The notes: generated by a model from the sequence alone, not told the origin. DNA of 64,000 bases from Ruminococcus sp. (GCA_023667165.1 JAMPAO010000002.1:1-64000); one strand, 5' to 3'. Positions 25,980 to 35,204 are shown, numbered from the stretch's first letter. Translations and numbers: made by a program.

Positions 25980-26591
25980 ATGACGCAGTACGAGAGAATG
26001 GCAAAAGGTCTTATATACGACCCGTCGGACGAGGAGATAATGAAAGAGCAGACCGGCTTTCAGGATATGCTTTGGGAATTTAACAGCCTAAGACCCTCGG
26101 AGTATGAGAAAAAGGAAAAATATATGAAAACGGTCTTTGAGGAATGCGGCGAAAACTGCTATATCGAGCTTCCGTTCAGGGCAAACTGGGGAGGCAGACA
26201 CGTTCATTTCGGCTCGGGAATTTACGTCAATTCCAATCTTACCCTTGTAGACGACGGTCACATCTATGTGGGCGACAAGGTGATGTTCGGACCGAATGTG
26301 ACCGTTGCAACGGCAAATCACCCCATAGACCCCGAGCTGCGAAGCAGAGGTCTGCAATACAACAAGGACGTATACATCGGCGAGAACGCCTGGATATGCG
26401 CGGGAGTTATTATCGTCCCGGGCGTGCATATAGGAAAAAACGCGGTCATAGGCGCGGGCAGCGTTGTGACAAAGGATATCCCCGACAACGCTCTTGCGGC
26501 GGGAGTTCCGTGCAGGGTGCTGAGGTACGCCAACGAACACGACCGCGAATATTTCTTCAGATCGGAAAAAATAGATTGGGAAAATTTATAA
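25980..26591 (+). CDS. Sugar O-acetyltransferase (maltose/galactoside acetyltransferase-like)
   Basis: 203 aa left-handed beta-helix acetyltransferase of the Maa/LacA/NodL type. It has the Mac N-terminal domain (MTQYERMAKGLIYDPSDEEI), hexapeptide repeats, and the catalytic-His region NHPID. It starts 6 bases after hisC and is followed by a strong terminator at 26598-26637. It transfers acetyl from acetyl-CoA to a sugar hydroxyl; acceptor unknown. Confidence 0.9.
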   Translation: MTQYERMAKGLIYDPSDEEIMKEQTGFQDMLWEFNSLRPSEYEKKEKYMKTVFEECGENCYIELPFRANWGGRHVHFGSGIYVNSNLTLVDDGHIYVGDKVMFGPNVTVATANHPIDPELRSRGLQYNKDVYIGENAWICAGVIIVPGVHIGKNAVIGAGSVVTKDIPDNALAAGVPCRVLRYANEHDREYFFRSEKIDWENL

Positions 26592-26597
26592 AAGAAT

Positions 26598-26640
26598 AAA
26601 CCCGATCCCTCCGCAGAGCTGCGAGGGGATCGGGTTTTTT
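26598..26640. terminator. Bidirectional terminator between acetyltransferase and anti-sigma genes
   Basis: Stem AAACCCGATCCC (26598-26609) / GGGATCGGGTTT (26626-26637), extended inward by a CTC/GAG pair, then Ts to 26640. It sits between convergent genes, and the A-rich left side allows it to work in both directions. Confidence 0.9.
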
Positions 26641-26655
26641 CACCGTAAAATGCGG

Positions 26656-27864
26656 TCACATTATATCAATACTGTCGATATGCTCGTTCCAGCCGGCGTC
26701 GTAATACCTAACGCAAAGGACGATCCTGTCAATATCCTCTCTTTTTGTAACGGTATCGAAGCAGTATATCATTCCCGCTCCCTTGCCCATGCCGCGCCTG
26801 TATGCAAAGGGACGGTATTTTTCTTCGTCCGCCCCAAGTCCGTCAAGCACAAACTCCTCCGATGAGATAACGCTGCCGTCTTTAAGTATCACCGCAGGAA
26901 CAGCCGAGCCGTCTTTGCGGATATCCTCGGGAATATCCGATACCCAAAGGGAAAGCTCGTCAAGACAAACGGAAACACCGTTATTTTCCCTGCGGACAGC
27001 CTCCGTTTCCCTGTCGGGCAGCCTCAGTCTGACCGTCACGGCATACGCCGCTCCCTCTGTCCGTGAAAGCGCGGCTCTTTCCGCGCCGAGAGTTTTCGCG
27101 TCAAGACCGTTTTCGTTCCAATATTCCTTATATCCCGCAATATCGCCCTCGGAAACATACTCTCCGCGCAGCTTGTCCTGCTCCGCTCTTGCGGCGGCGC
27201 TTGCCAGCGCAGCTTCGTCGGCAGTGAACAGTCCCGCTATATCCATGTTAAGTATGCTGCCGCTTATATCGGGGTCGGTAATGCACCATGTAAGAGTATA
27301 TGCGTTTTCTCCGTCCTCCGACGGTACCGTTTCACATGAGTCGGCAATACCGTTCTGAACGGTCATATGCGCGCTGCCGTCAGGCAGCTCTAAGGAGAAA
27401 TATCCCGCAGCAATGTTTCTTTGAGCGGAAAGTCCGTCGGGAACGGTGAGCTTCAGGCTTACCACAGCCGCGCTGCGATCGCTGTACGCACCCAGCAGCT
27501 CGCAGGAAATACCGTCGGCGCAGGATATCTCCGCTTCGGGGCAGGAATACAGCCGCGCCGCCGAAACAGGCTCGCCGCCCGCAGGCAGCCTTTCACCGCC
27601 GGCATTGTCCGAATAAGACGAATCGGACAGCGCACCGAAAAACAGATCCATTTTTCCCGATACCGCGCCTGCTGCCGCGCAGAACGACGCCGCCGCAAGC
27701 AAAGCGGCAGCCGCGGAAACATACGGGGAAATTTTTCCGAGCCGTTTTACCGCCGCTCTTTTTTCGCCGCCGGTCAAACCTTCCGCCGCTTTCAGCGTCC
27801 TTTCCTTAAGCTCCGAGGGAGCTTTTGCTTCCTTCATGATATTTTTGTATAAACGCATATTCAT
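26656..27864 (-). CDS. Putative membrane anti-sigma factor of the adjacent ECF sigma factor
   Basis: 402 aa protein with a cytoplasmic N terminus of about 45 aa, one transmembrane helix (SPYVSAAAALLAAASFCAAA), and a large exported domain resembling DUF4179-type anti-sigma partners. Its ATG overlaps the stop of the ECF sigma gene (27861-27864), the standard arrangement for a sigma/anti-sigma pair. No zinc HxxxCxxC anti-sigma motif is visible, so the call rests mainly on context and topology. Confidence 0.7.
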   Translation of the reverse strand: MNMRLYKNIMKEAKAPSELKERTLKAAEGLTGGEKRAAVKRLGKISPYVSAAAALLAAASFCAAAGAVSGKMDLFFGALSDSSYSDNAGGERLPAGGEPVSAARLYSCPEAEISCADGISCELLGAYSDRSAAVVSLKLTVPDGLSAQRNIAAGYFSLELPDGSAHMTVQNGIADSCETVPSEDGENAYTLTWCITDPDISGSILNMDIAGLFTADEAALASAAARAEQDKLRGEYVSEGDIAGYKEYWNENGLDAKTLGAERAALSRTEGAAYAVTVRLRLPDRETEAVRRENNGVSVCLDELSLWVSDIPEDIRKDGSAVPAVILKDGSVISSEEFVLDGLGADEEKYRPFAYRRGMGKGAGMIYCFDTVTKREDIDRIVLCVRYYDAGWNEHIDSIDIM

Positions 27865-28334
27865 ATAATTACCTCCGAATCGTTTTTTATGATATTCCTT
27901 GCACGGTGCAGCAGCGATTTTACCGTACCCGCGCTTTTGCCCAATATCTTTCCCGCCTCCTCGGCGGTGTAACCCTCATAGCAGCAAAGATAGATCACCG
28001 CCCTGTATTTTTCGGGCAGATCCTCCACAGCCATTTTCAGATCCGCCGCCAAAGTACCGTCGCTTTCGCGGAACTCTTCGCCGTCCGCCGGCGCAGGCCC
28101 GTATCTGCGGCGTTTCCTTGCAAGGCTTATGCTTTCGTTGACCGTTGTCCGTATGAGCCAGTATTTCAGATGCTCCCCGCTTTTTATCTTCGGATAATTC
28201 TTAAAAAGCTCCAGAAAAACCTCTTGAAAAACATCCTCTGCGGAAAATCTGTCAAGAGTATGGGTCAGGGCAATGCGGTAAACCATATCGCCGTGGATCC
28301 CGATTATTTCTTCAAGCTCGCTGTTGGTCATCAT
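27861..28334 (-). CDS. ECF RNA polymerase sigma factor
   Basis: 157 aa sigma-70 family protein with region 2 (FSAEDVFQEVFLELFKN) and region 4 (TAEEAGKILGKSAGTVKSLL) and nothing else, the hallmark of extracytoplasmic function sigma factors. Followed by its probable anti-sigma factor with a 4-base overlap. The start is one of two adjacent ATGs. Trigger unknown. Confidence 0.93.
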   Translation of the reverse strand: MMTNSELEEIIGIHGDMVYRIALTHTLDRFSAEDVFQEVFLELFKNYPKIKSGEHLKYWLIRTTVNESISLARKRRRYGPAPADGEEFRESDGTLAADLKMAVEDLPEKYRAVIYLCCYEGYTAEEAGKILGKSAGTVKSLLHRARNIIKNDSEVII

Positions 28335-28575
28335 ATCACTTCCCGTTTATTATTGCAGCAAACCGATAAATCATATCAAAACATAACATGGATGAAGATT
28401 CTTGCATCTTTCCCCTGACTGCGGGGCGTTCCGTGCTTTGCTCCGATTTTATGACTTGCTCTGAACCCGAGGCTTGGCGGCCGCGTTTTTTGCCTCTGTT
28501 AATAATACTCGTGAAAGGGGCAAAAAGTTGCGCCGGGAAGAAAAATTTTTCGTTCCGCTCTTATTTAACGGTGAT
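28335..28575. other. Intergenic region between the ECF sigma factor and the K+ channel
   Basis: Divergent promoter region of about 310 bases including the channel promoter at 28576-28604. I find no convincing minus-strand promoter for the ECF gene, no RNA gene and no supported small ORF. It may hold an ECF-type autoregulated promoter that I cannot recognise. Confidence 0.4.
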
Positions 28576-28604
28576 TTGACAAAGACGTTTTTTTATGATA
28601 AAAT
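28576..28604 (+). promoter_or_regulatory. Promoter of the K+ channel gene
   Basis: TTGACA (28576-28581), 17 bases, TAAAAT (28599-28604). Confidence 0.8.
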
Positions 28605-28650
28605 AATCATTGCGGAAGATACAGACCGATGAAAGGAGGCTGCGGCTGTT

Positions 28651-29454
28651 ATGGCAAAAGCAAAGATGAAGCGGCGGCTGTTTGAAATAGTCCAGGCTGC
28701 TAAAAAGGACGATATGTCAAGCAAAATATTTGATATGAGCATAATCTCGCTTATCATAATAAATATGATAATAATTATTGCCGCCACATTTAACATACCC
28801 GCTTGGCTGAACCGTATTTTCAACTATATCGAGATATTTTCGGTAATACTGTTCACTGCGGAATATATTGTAAGAGTATACACCTCCGATATGCTGTTTC
28901 CCGAGCTGACGCCCTTCAAAGCGCGTATGCGCTACATTTTTTCATTTATGGCGATCATGGATCTGCTTGCTATACTGCCGTTTTACATACCTTTTCTTAT
29001 CTCCGTGGATCTCAGGGCGCTGCGTATGATGCGCATACTGCGGCTGTTCAGAATATTCAAGGTAAACAGATATACGTCTGCGCTGACGGATATAGGGAAA
29101 GTATTTGCAAAGAAAAAATCACAGCTTTTGTCGTCGGTATTTGTGGTAATGCTGCTTATGATCATGGCTTCGGTGATCATGTACGATGTTGAAAACGCAG
29201 CCCAGCCCGAACAGTTCAACAACGCGTTTTCCGCCCTGTGGTGGGCGATCGCAACGCTTACCACCGTGGGGTACGGAGATATTTATCCCATTACGCCGCT
29301 GGGAAGACTTTTAAGCGGCATAATCGCCATCCTGGGGATCGGACTTGTAGCCGTTCCCACAGGCATCATATCGGCGGGATTTATTGAGCTTATCGACAAA
29401 AACCCCGACGACGAGATCACCTACTGCCCGTACTGCGGCAGGAAAATAAGGTGA
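28651..29454 (+). CDS. Voltage-gated-type potassium channel subunit
   Basis: 267 aa six-helix channel of the Kv/ion transport family. The S4-like segment holds regularly spaced arginines (R122-R139: LRALRMMRILRLFRIFKVNR). The selectivity filter TVGYGD is at 205-210. The C terminus ends in a half zinc ribbon, CPYCGRKI (from 259), an unusual tail for a channel. It should form a K+-selective tetramer in the cytoplasmic membrane. Single-gene unit with its own promoter. Confidence 0.93.
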   Translation: MAKAKMKRRLFEIVQAAKKDDMSSKIFDMSIISLIIINMIIIIAATFNIPAWLNRIFNYIEIFSVILFTAEYIVRVYTSDMLFPELTPFKARMRYIFSFMAIMDLLAILPFYIPFLISVDLRALRMMRILRLFRIFKVNRYTSALTDIGKVFAKKKSQLLSSVFVVMLLMIMASVIMYDVENAAQPEQFNNAFSALWWAIATLTTVGYGDIYPITPLGRLLSGIIAILGIGLVAVPTGIISAGFIELIDKNPDDEITYCPYCGRKIR

Positions 29455-29586
29455 CGGCAAGACTGATCGGAATTTTTGAAAATACTGCGCCGGAGGTTTC
29501 ATTTTTCTATCCTCTAATTTCCACATATAAAAAAAGCGCAGAGGGAAATAATCATAGTAAACATCATTACCGGCAACAAGGAGAGC

Positions 29587-29658
29587 ATGAGCCGAAAAAC
29601 GCTTGTTTTCAAGGCTTTCGCCCTGTTTTCTGCCGATAACAGCGGAGGTTTGCTATGA
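29587..29658 (+). CDS. Short upstream ORF coupled to yqzL
   Basis: 23 codon ORF with a good AAGGAGAG ribosome site; the stop TGA overlaps the yqzL ATG (ATGA), and the yqzL ribosome site GGAGG lies inside it. The peptide (MSRKTLVFKAFALFS...) is unknown. It may be a leader peptide for translational coupling or chance; conservation would decide. Confidence 0.4.
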   Translation: MSRKTLVFKAFALFSADNSGGLL

Positions 29659-29831
29659 CCGAGAATTTTTCTCAAAACAGATGGAACGTCTTTGAAAACA
29701 GCGGACGCGTTGCCGATTACCTTTATTACAAGGGCGTCGGCGGCAGATCCCTGCCTACGACAAGAGGTGAAGCGGAAAATGCTGATAACAACGGAAGGAG
29801 CGGTGATCTCGGTAAGAGATTTGAAGGATAA
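29655..29831 (+). CDS. yqzL: YqzL-family small protein
   Basis: 58 aa. The core NRWNVFENSGRVADYLYYK matches the YqzL signature (W-x-VF-x(2)-TG-x-[IV]-x(2)-YL-x-[FY]K), known from the gene just upstream of recO in Bacillus. Preceded by GGAGG. Its last 53 bases overlap the start of recO in another frame, so the two are translationally linked. Function unknown. Confidence 0.8.
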   Translation: MTENFSQNRWNVFENSGRVADYLYYKGVGGRSLPTTRGEAENADNNGRSGDLGKRFEG

Positions 29832-30552
29832 CGACTGCTTTATTACCGTACTCTCTCCCAAAATGGGACTTATTGACATAACCGTCAAGGGCGTGAAAAA
29901 GCTCGGCTCGGGAAATACGGCGGCTGTCCAGCTTTTTGCCGCGGCGAAATTCTGCTTCAACGAGCGCGGCGGGCGGTATTACCTCAACAGCAGCAGTCCT
30001 GTCAAGATCTTCTACGGTCTGAGATTGGATATGCAAAGACTTGCTCTCGCTTCCTATTTTGCGGAGATAATCCGCTGGACGGTAACGTCAAGTCAGTCCG
30101 CAAACGACATATACAGGCTGTTTCTCAATTCCCTGTATATGCTTTCGGAAAAGAGGGCGGACTGCGGCTTTGTAAAATTCGTATTCGAAATGCGGATAAC
30201 CTCCGAGCTGGGGCATATGCCTTACCTTATGGGGTGCAGAGAATGCTTCTGCTTTGACAAGCCGCTGTATTTTCTTATAAACAAGGGAATATTCCTGTGC
30301 AGCGAGCATTTCGATCCCAACAGCCTGCCCGAAGTATCCGCTCCCCTGCTTACAAGGGGAATGTTCGAGGCTCTGCGGTTTGTCTGCCTGTCCGAACCGG
30401 AGAAAATATTCAGCTTCAAGCTCACGGAGGATGCGCTGCAACGGCTGGGAGAGATCAGCGAGATGTATCTCAGAGAACAGCTTGAAAGGCGCTTCAAGAC
30501 CCTCGATTTTTACAAGCAGATGACCGGCGACCCGAGCGCCGCTTCCGAATAA
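29779..30552 (+). CDS. recO: DNA repair protein RecO
   Basis: 257 aa recombination mediator of the RecFOR pathway, loading RecA on SSB-coated DNA. An N-terminal OB fold (TEGAVISVRDLKDNDCFITV, VKGVKKLGSG) and the C-terminal helical domain are recognisable. A zinc-type cysteine pair is present in CRECFCF. The start ATG (29779) has GAGGTG ten bases upstream; an in-frame extension further 5' runs through yqzL without a ribosome site. Followed by mutS2 after 48 bases. Confidence 0.9.
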   Translation: MLITTEGAVISVRDLKDNDCFITVLSPKMGLIDITVKGVKKLGSGNTAAVQLFAAAKFCFNERGGRYYLNSSSPVKIFYGLRLDMQRLALASYFAEIIRWTVTSSQSANDIYRLFLNSLYMLSEKRADCGFVKFVFEMRITSELGHMPYLMGCRECFCFDKPLYFLINKGIFLCSEHFDPNSLPEVSAPLLTRGMFEALRFVCLSEPEKIFSFKLTEDALQRLGEISEMYLREQLERRFKTLDFYKQMTGDPSAASE

Positions 30553-30600
30553 ACCGCTTCAGCGCCGTTATATCGGCGGTAAAAACAAGGAGAATTACCA

Positions 30601-33000
30601 ATGAACAAGCACTGCGAAACACTTGAATTACATAAGATCATGAATATGCTCTCGGAGCTTGCCTGCAACGGGGAAACAAAGAAAATGATATCCGCCCTGT
30701 CCCCTTGGACGGAAACGGACAGGGTGAAAGAGGAACTGAAAAAAACCGAGGACGCTTTCGAACTGTCCGTAAGGCTCGGCACTCCTCCCTTTTACAATTT
30801 CAAGGACATAAAAGACAGCGTTAAAAGAGCGCAGTCGGGAGCGAGCCTTACTCTGCGTGAGCTGCTGGATATCTGCCTTATGCTCAGGCAAATAAGAGGA
30901 CTTTACGATTACAGCGTATCAAAGGGCGAAACGGAAACCTCCCTCGATCCCCTTTTTACTTCTCTTTCCCCCAACAAATGGCTGGAGGACAAAATACAGA
31001 ACGCTGTCCTGTCCGAGGACGAGATCGCCGACACCGCCAGCGCGGAGCTTGCGGATATACGCAGGAAGATCGCCCGTGCGGGACTTAGGATACGGGAAAA
31101 TCTCGACAGAATGATCCGCTCCTCGGAGATACAGAAGTCCCTTATGGAAAATATCGTTACCGTAAGGGACGGCAGATACGTGCTGCCCGTAAAATCAGAA
31201 CACAAGGGAAACGTCCGCGGTATCGTCCACGCGTCCTCCGCAACGGGATCGACCCTGTTTATCGAACCCGAAGCGGTGGTGGAAGCAAACAACGACATAA
31301 GAGTTCTCCAGGGCAGAGAGCAGGAGGAGATAGAACGAATAATCGCGGAACTGTCCTCCGACTGCGCAGCCTACGGGGAAACCTTGATAAACGACTTTAT
31401 GACCTGCGCCGAGCTTGATCTGTATTTTGCAAAATCAAATCTGGGCGCAAAAATGAAAGGCTGCATACCGGAAATATCGGACAACGGCATACTGGAGCTG
31501 AAAAAAGCGCGTCACCCTCTTATAGACCCCGAAAAGGCAGTTCCCGTGGATATCACCGTGGGCGGGGATTATTCCGCGCTTATCGTTACGGGACCGAACA
31601 CGGGCGGAAAAACGGTGCTGCTGAAAACCGCGGGGCTGCTGACCGCCATGGCTATGTGCGGTCTTATGGTACCCGCTTCGGACGGTACAAAAATACCGGT
31701 ATTTAAAAATATCCTTGTAGATATAGGCGATATGCAGAGTATCGAACAGAGTCTTTCCACCTTTTCCTCGCATATGAGCAATGTGGCGGATATTATAAAC
31801 AGAGCGGACGAAAGCTCTCTCATTCTGATAGACGAATTAGGCTCCGGAACAGATCCCGTGGAGGGCGCGGCTCTTGCGACGGCTGTAATAGAAGAGCTTA
31901 TGAGCAAGGGCAGCAGGATCCTTGTGACTACGCATTATCAAGAATTAAAGCTGTTCGCCATTGAAACGGAGGGCGTCGAAAACGGCTCGTGCGAATTTGA
32001 CATAAAAACGCTTCAGCCCACCTACAGGCTGATAATGGGTTCGCCCGGAAAATCAAACGCATTTTCCATCTCGTCAAAGCTGGGAATAGACGACCGCATA
32101 ATATCAAAGGCGCAGAGCCTTGTTTCCGACGGCAACCGCAGACTTGAAGAGGCTGTGTCGAGATTGGACCGGTCAAGGCGGGAGCTTGAAAGACAGAGCG
32201 CCGAGCTGGAACAGCTCAAAAGGCAGCAGAAAGAAATGCGGGAGGCTCTTGAAAAGCAGCGTGAGGAATTCGAGGCGAAAAAGGACGAAGAATTTGAAAA
32301 AGCGCGTATCGAAGCCATGCGCATAGTTGAAAGCTGCCGTTATCAATCGGACAGGCTCCTTGAAGAACTGGGCGATATCCGCAAGGAACACAGCAGAGAG
32401 GAATTCGACAAGCGGGCGGCTGCGGCTAAATCTCTCAGCCGCAGCAGTCTTGACAAAATGTACAATGAGGCAAACCCCGTCAGAAAAAATCAATTGCCGG
32501 AATACACCCCTCCCCGCCCCTACAGGCAGGGCGACAGCGTTATACTTACGGACATAGGCAAAAAAGGCGTTCTTGCGGGCAATCCCGACGCTTCGGGAAA
32601 TGTTATGGTACAGCTTGGGATAATGAAAACAAAGACCAACATAAGCAGGCTCCGTCTTGCGGAGGAAGAGAAGGTCACAGTGGGAGGTCAAAAGACTGCA
32701 AAGGGGAAAAAAGGCGGAGTATCGAGATCAAAGGTCAGCGGCAAGACCGAACGCAGCGGCTCTATGGAGCTTGACATAAGAGGCTGCGCCGTCGACGAGG
32801 GCATAATAGAGGTTGACAGGTTCATAGACAACGCGGTAATGGGCGGAATGAGCCTGATAACCGTTATCCACGGCAAGGGTACGGGACTGCTCAGGCAAGG
32901 CATACAGCGGCATCTCAGATCCCACCCGTCGGTAAGGAGCTACAGGGACGGCGTTTACGGCGAGGGCGAAAACGGCGTTACGGTAGTAGAGCTGAAATAA
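30601..33000 (+). CDS. mutS2: MutS2 (ribosome collision / recombination suppressor)
   Basis: 799 aa MutS-family ATPase without mismatch-binding domain I. It shows the Walker A TGPNTGGKTVLLKT (about residue 330), the Walker B LILIDELGSGTDP, and a C-terminal Smr nuclease domain (LDIRGCAVDE...HGKGTGLLR). MutS2 suppresses homologous recombination and rescues collided ribosomes in Bacillus relatives. Start has AAGGAG; co-directional with recO, probably one operon. Confidence 0.96.
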   Translation: MNKHCETLELHKIMNMLSELACNGETKKMISALSPWTETDRVKEELKKTEDAFELSVRLGTPPFYNFKDIKDSVKRAQSGASLTLRELLDICLMLRQIRGLYDYSVSKGETETSLDPLFTSLSPNKWLEDKIQNAVLSEDEIADTASAELADIRRKIARAGLRIRENLDRMIRSSEIQKSLMENIVTVRDGRYVLPVKSEHKGNVRGIVHASSATGSTLFIEPEAVVEANNDIRVLQGREQEEIERIIAELSSDCAAYGETLINDFMTCAELDLYFAKSNLGAKMKGCIPEISDNGILELKKARHPLIDPEKAVPVDITVGGDYSALIVTGPNTGGKTVLLKTAGLLTAMAMCGLMVPASDGTKIPVFKNILVDIGDMQSIEQSLSTFSSHMSNVADIINRADESSLILIDELGSGTDPVEGAALATAVIEELMSKGSRILVTTHYQELKLFAIETEGVENGSCEFDIKTLQPTYRLIMGSPGKSNAFSISSKLGIDDRIISKAQSLVSDGNRRLEEAVSRLDRSRRELERQSAELEQLKRQQKEMREALEKQREEFEAKKDEEFEKARIEAMRIVESCRYQSDRLLEELGDIRKEHSREEFDKRAAAAKSLSRSSLDKMYNEANPVRKNQLPEYTPPRPYRQGDSVILTDIGKKGVLAGNPDASGNVMVQLGIMKTKTNISRLRLAEEEKVTVGGQKTAKGKKGGVSRSKVSGKTERSGSMELDIRGCAVDEGIIEVDRFIDNAVMGGMSLITVIHGKGTGLLRQGIQRHLRSHPSVRSYRDGVYGEGENGVTVVELK

Positions 33001-33094
33001 GCAGGGTACCCCTGCAGGCAGTCCGCGGCATAGTTTGGCTGTAACAGGTCAAATGCTGCAGCGGACGTCCGCATAAAATTTTACGGGACGGAAG

Positions 33095-33123
33095 TTGCAA
33101 AAAAAATTCAAATGTGTTATAAT
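33095..33123 (+). promoter_or_regulatory. Promoter of the dehydratase-related gene
   Basis: TTGCAA (33095-33100), 17 bases, TATAAT (33118-33123). Upstream of it, 33001-33094 contains only weak hairpins. Confidence 0.72.
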
Positions 33124-33168
33124 TATGATATATTAAACGATTATCTGTTTTTTTAAGGAGATCTTTCT

Positions 33169-34416
33169 ATGGCTGAACTGGTTTATAACGAGCAGGGACG
33201 ACTGCTTTTTACGGAGGAGATGAGAAAGGAATACACTATTCTCATTCCCAATATGCTGCCTATCCATTTCAAATTTCTTGAAAGGATATTCAATAATTAC
33301 GGATACAACGTCAAGCTGCTGACCACTACGGGACGGCGCATCGTGGACGAGGGTCTGCGCTACGTTCATAACGATACCTGCTATCCCGCCCTGCTGTGCA
33401 TAGGTCAGTTTATCGACGCGCTCAAATCGGGCGAGTTTGATGTGAACAAGACCGCTTTAATGATGATACAGTCCGGCGGCGGCTGCCGAGCCTCCAATTA
33501 TATCTCTCTTATAAGAAAGGCTCTTATAAAGTGCGGCATGGAACAGGTGCCGGTGGTTTCGCTCAACCTTGCAAATCTTGAGAAAAATCCCGGATTTCAC
33601 CTTACACCTCCTCTGCTTGCACAGCTCATTACGGGAATATGCTACGCGGACGTGATAATGCTGCTGGCAAATCAGGTGCGCCCCTATGAAAACAACAAGG
33701 GCGACTGCGACAGGCTCATCGACAAATGGGTGGAGCGGTTGGTGGAGATAAATTTCAGCTACACCGCCTTTGACAAGGTGTCCGCGCAGATAGTAAAGGA
33801 TTTTGAAAACGTTCCCTATACCCCCGACCCCCAAAAAACCAAGGTGGGCATTGTGGGAGAGATATACATCAAATACTCTCCGCTGGGCAACAACGATCTG
33901 CAAAAATTCCTTGAAAGCGAGGGCTGCGAGGTATACTGCCCGGGACTTATAGATTTCCTTATTTTTATGGGAGATCACCATGTGGTGGAAACGGAGCTTT
34001 ATCACGTTAAATACAAGAAATACGTCGCTTCCACGGCTGTAAAGGGATTTTTCAAGATGATGCAGAACAAGATCATCAAAGCGGTAAAGGATTCAAGATT
34101 TTTCGGTCCCACACCCTTTGAGCACGCCAAAAAAGACGTTGAGCCGTTTATCTCCCCCGCAAATAAAATGGGCGAAGGCTGGCTTTTGACGGCGGAAATG
34201 GTGGATATGATACACATGGGGATAAACAACATCGTATGCGCTCAGCCTTTCGGCTGCCTGCCCAATCACATCATCGGAAAAGGCATGATACGAAAGCTGA
34301 GGGAAACGTTCCCCCAGTCTAACATCGTTCCCATAGACTACGACCCCGGCGCTACACGGGTCAATCAGGAAAACCGCATTAAGCTCATGCTGTCAAACGC
34401 CAAAAATAATGCTTGA
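33169..34416 (+). CDS. 2-hydroxyacyl-CoA dehydratase/activator-related protein (COG3581-like)
   Basis: 415 aa. Resembles the C-terminal half of the large activator/dehydratase-related proteins (DUF2229/COG3581) associated with 2-hydroxyglutaryl-CoA dehydratase systems, with conserved cysteines (HNDTCYPALLC, GGGCRASN, CAQPFGCLPNH) suitable for an Fe-S cluster. The BadF-like ATPase and the other half normally linked to it are not in the window, so this is a stand-alone piece. The reaction is unknown; do not read it as a proven dehydratase. Confidence 0.7.
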   Translation: MAELVYNEQGRLLFTEEMRKEYTILIPNMLPIHFKFLERIFNNYGYNVKLLTTTGRRIVDEGLRYVHNDTCYPALLCIGQFIDALKSGEFDVNKTALMMIQSGGGCRASNYISLIRKALIKCGMEQVPVVSLNLANLEKNPGFHLTPPLLAQLITGICYADVIMLLANQVRPYENNKGDCDRLIDKWVERLVEINFSYTAFDKVSAQIVKDFENVPYTPDPQKTKVGIVGEIYIKYSPLGNNDLQKFLESEGCEVYCPGLIDFLIFMGDHHVVETELYHVKYKKYVASTAVKGFFKMMQNKIIKAVKDSRFFGPTPFEHAKKDVEPFISPANKMGEGWLLTAEMVDMIHMGINNIVCAQPFGCLPNHIIGKGMIRKLRETFPQSNIVPIDYDPGATRVNQENRIKLMLSNAKNNA

Positions 34417-34441
34417 CATATGGGAAATGCAGGTGTATAAT
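34413..34441 (+). promoter_or_regulatory. Promoter overlapping the end of the preceding gene
   Basis: TTGACA (34413-34418) overlaps the stop codon of the preceding gene; 17 bases on is TATAAT (34436-34441). Confidence 0.88.
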
Positions 34442-34486
34442 ATAGGTAGAAAAAACGCGCGGTCAACACCAAGGAGGTAATTTATT

Positions 34487-35161
34487 ATGCCGCTCAGAGG
34501 TATATCTTCTTACAAAGCCAATATATACGGCGGTTCATCTTCCGCTTCAAACCAGCTTGCAAACCTTGTCAAGCGTTCGTCGGTCAATTCGGGTATGCTC
34601 AAAAAAGCCTATGCCGCTCTTGAAAAATCCACGGGAAAAAATTATCTTGCCAAAACCGACGCCGCAAACAATTCCATAAGCAAGTATTACAAATATGCTC
34701 AGAGCTTTTCGGAATGGAACACCGATCTGAAAAACGGCAGTCAGTCCGTTTATATTTCTGCGGCTAAGCTGCAAAACAGCAAGAAAATGGACAATGACAG
34801 CTTTGCGGCGGCGGTAAACAGCTTTGCAAGCGATTATAACGATACGGTAAAGACCCTGAAGTCGTCGGACAATTATTCGGCAATAAACAGCGGCGCTAAT
34901 CTTATAAATACCGTACGCTCCTATTCCGGCGCGCTGGAAAAGGCGGGGATCACGGTAAACGATGACAATTCTCTGACGGTCGACGAAAAGGCGCTGAGGG
35001 AAAATTCGGATTACGCAAAATCTCTGTTTGACGGCAGCTATTCATTCGGCGGCAAGGTACTCAAAAGAGCTTCCGAGCTTCAGACTGCCGCCAATCTTTC
35101 CTCCAACGGCACCGGTATTTACAACAAATGGGGGATTACTCAGCTTTTCGGGAATATGTGA
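34487..35161 (+). CDS. Small FliD-C-like/hypothetical protein
   Basis: 224 aa hydrophilic, Ser/Asn/Ala-rich protein without signal peptide. The middle and C-terminal part (AAVNSFASDYNDTVKTLK, EKAGITVNDDNSLTVDEKAL) resembles the C-terminal domain of the flagellar cap FliD. It lies alone, with its own strong promoter and terminator. It could be an exported flagellar or adhesion-related factor; the similarity is suggestive only. Confidence 0.5.
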   Translation: MPLRGISSYKANIYGGSSSASNQLANLVKRSSVNSGMLKKAYAALEKSTGKNYLAKTDAANNSISKYYKYAQSFSEWNTDLKNGSQSVYISAAKLQNSKKMDNDSFAAAVNSFASDYNDTVKTLKSSDNYSAINSGANLINTVRSYSGALEKAGITVNDDNSLTVDEKALRENSDYAKSLFDGSYSFGGKVLKRASELQTAANLSSNGTGIYNKWGITQLFGNM

Positions 35162-35204
35162 CGAAGTATACATATTCAAAGCTCTGCGGTTATAATAATG
35201 ACGA

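Noticed and set aside
28388..28579. 63-codon plus-strand ORF
   Set aside because: No ribosome site, no conserved features, and it ends inside the K+ channel promoter.
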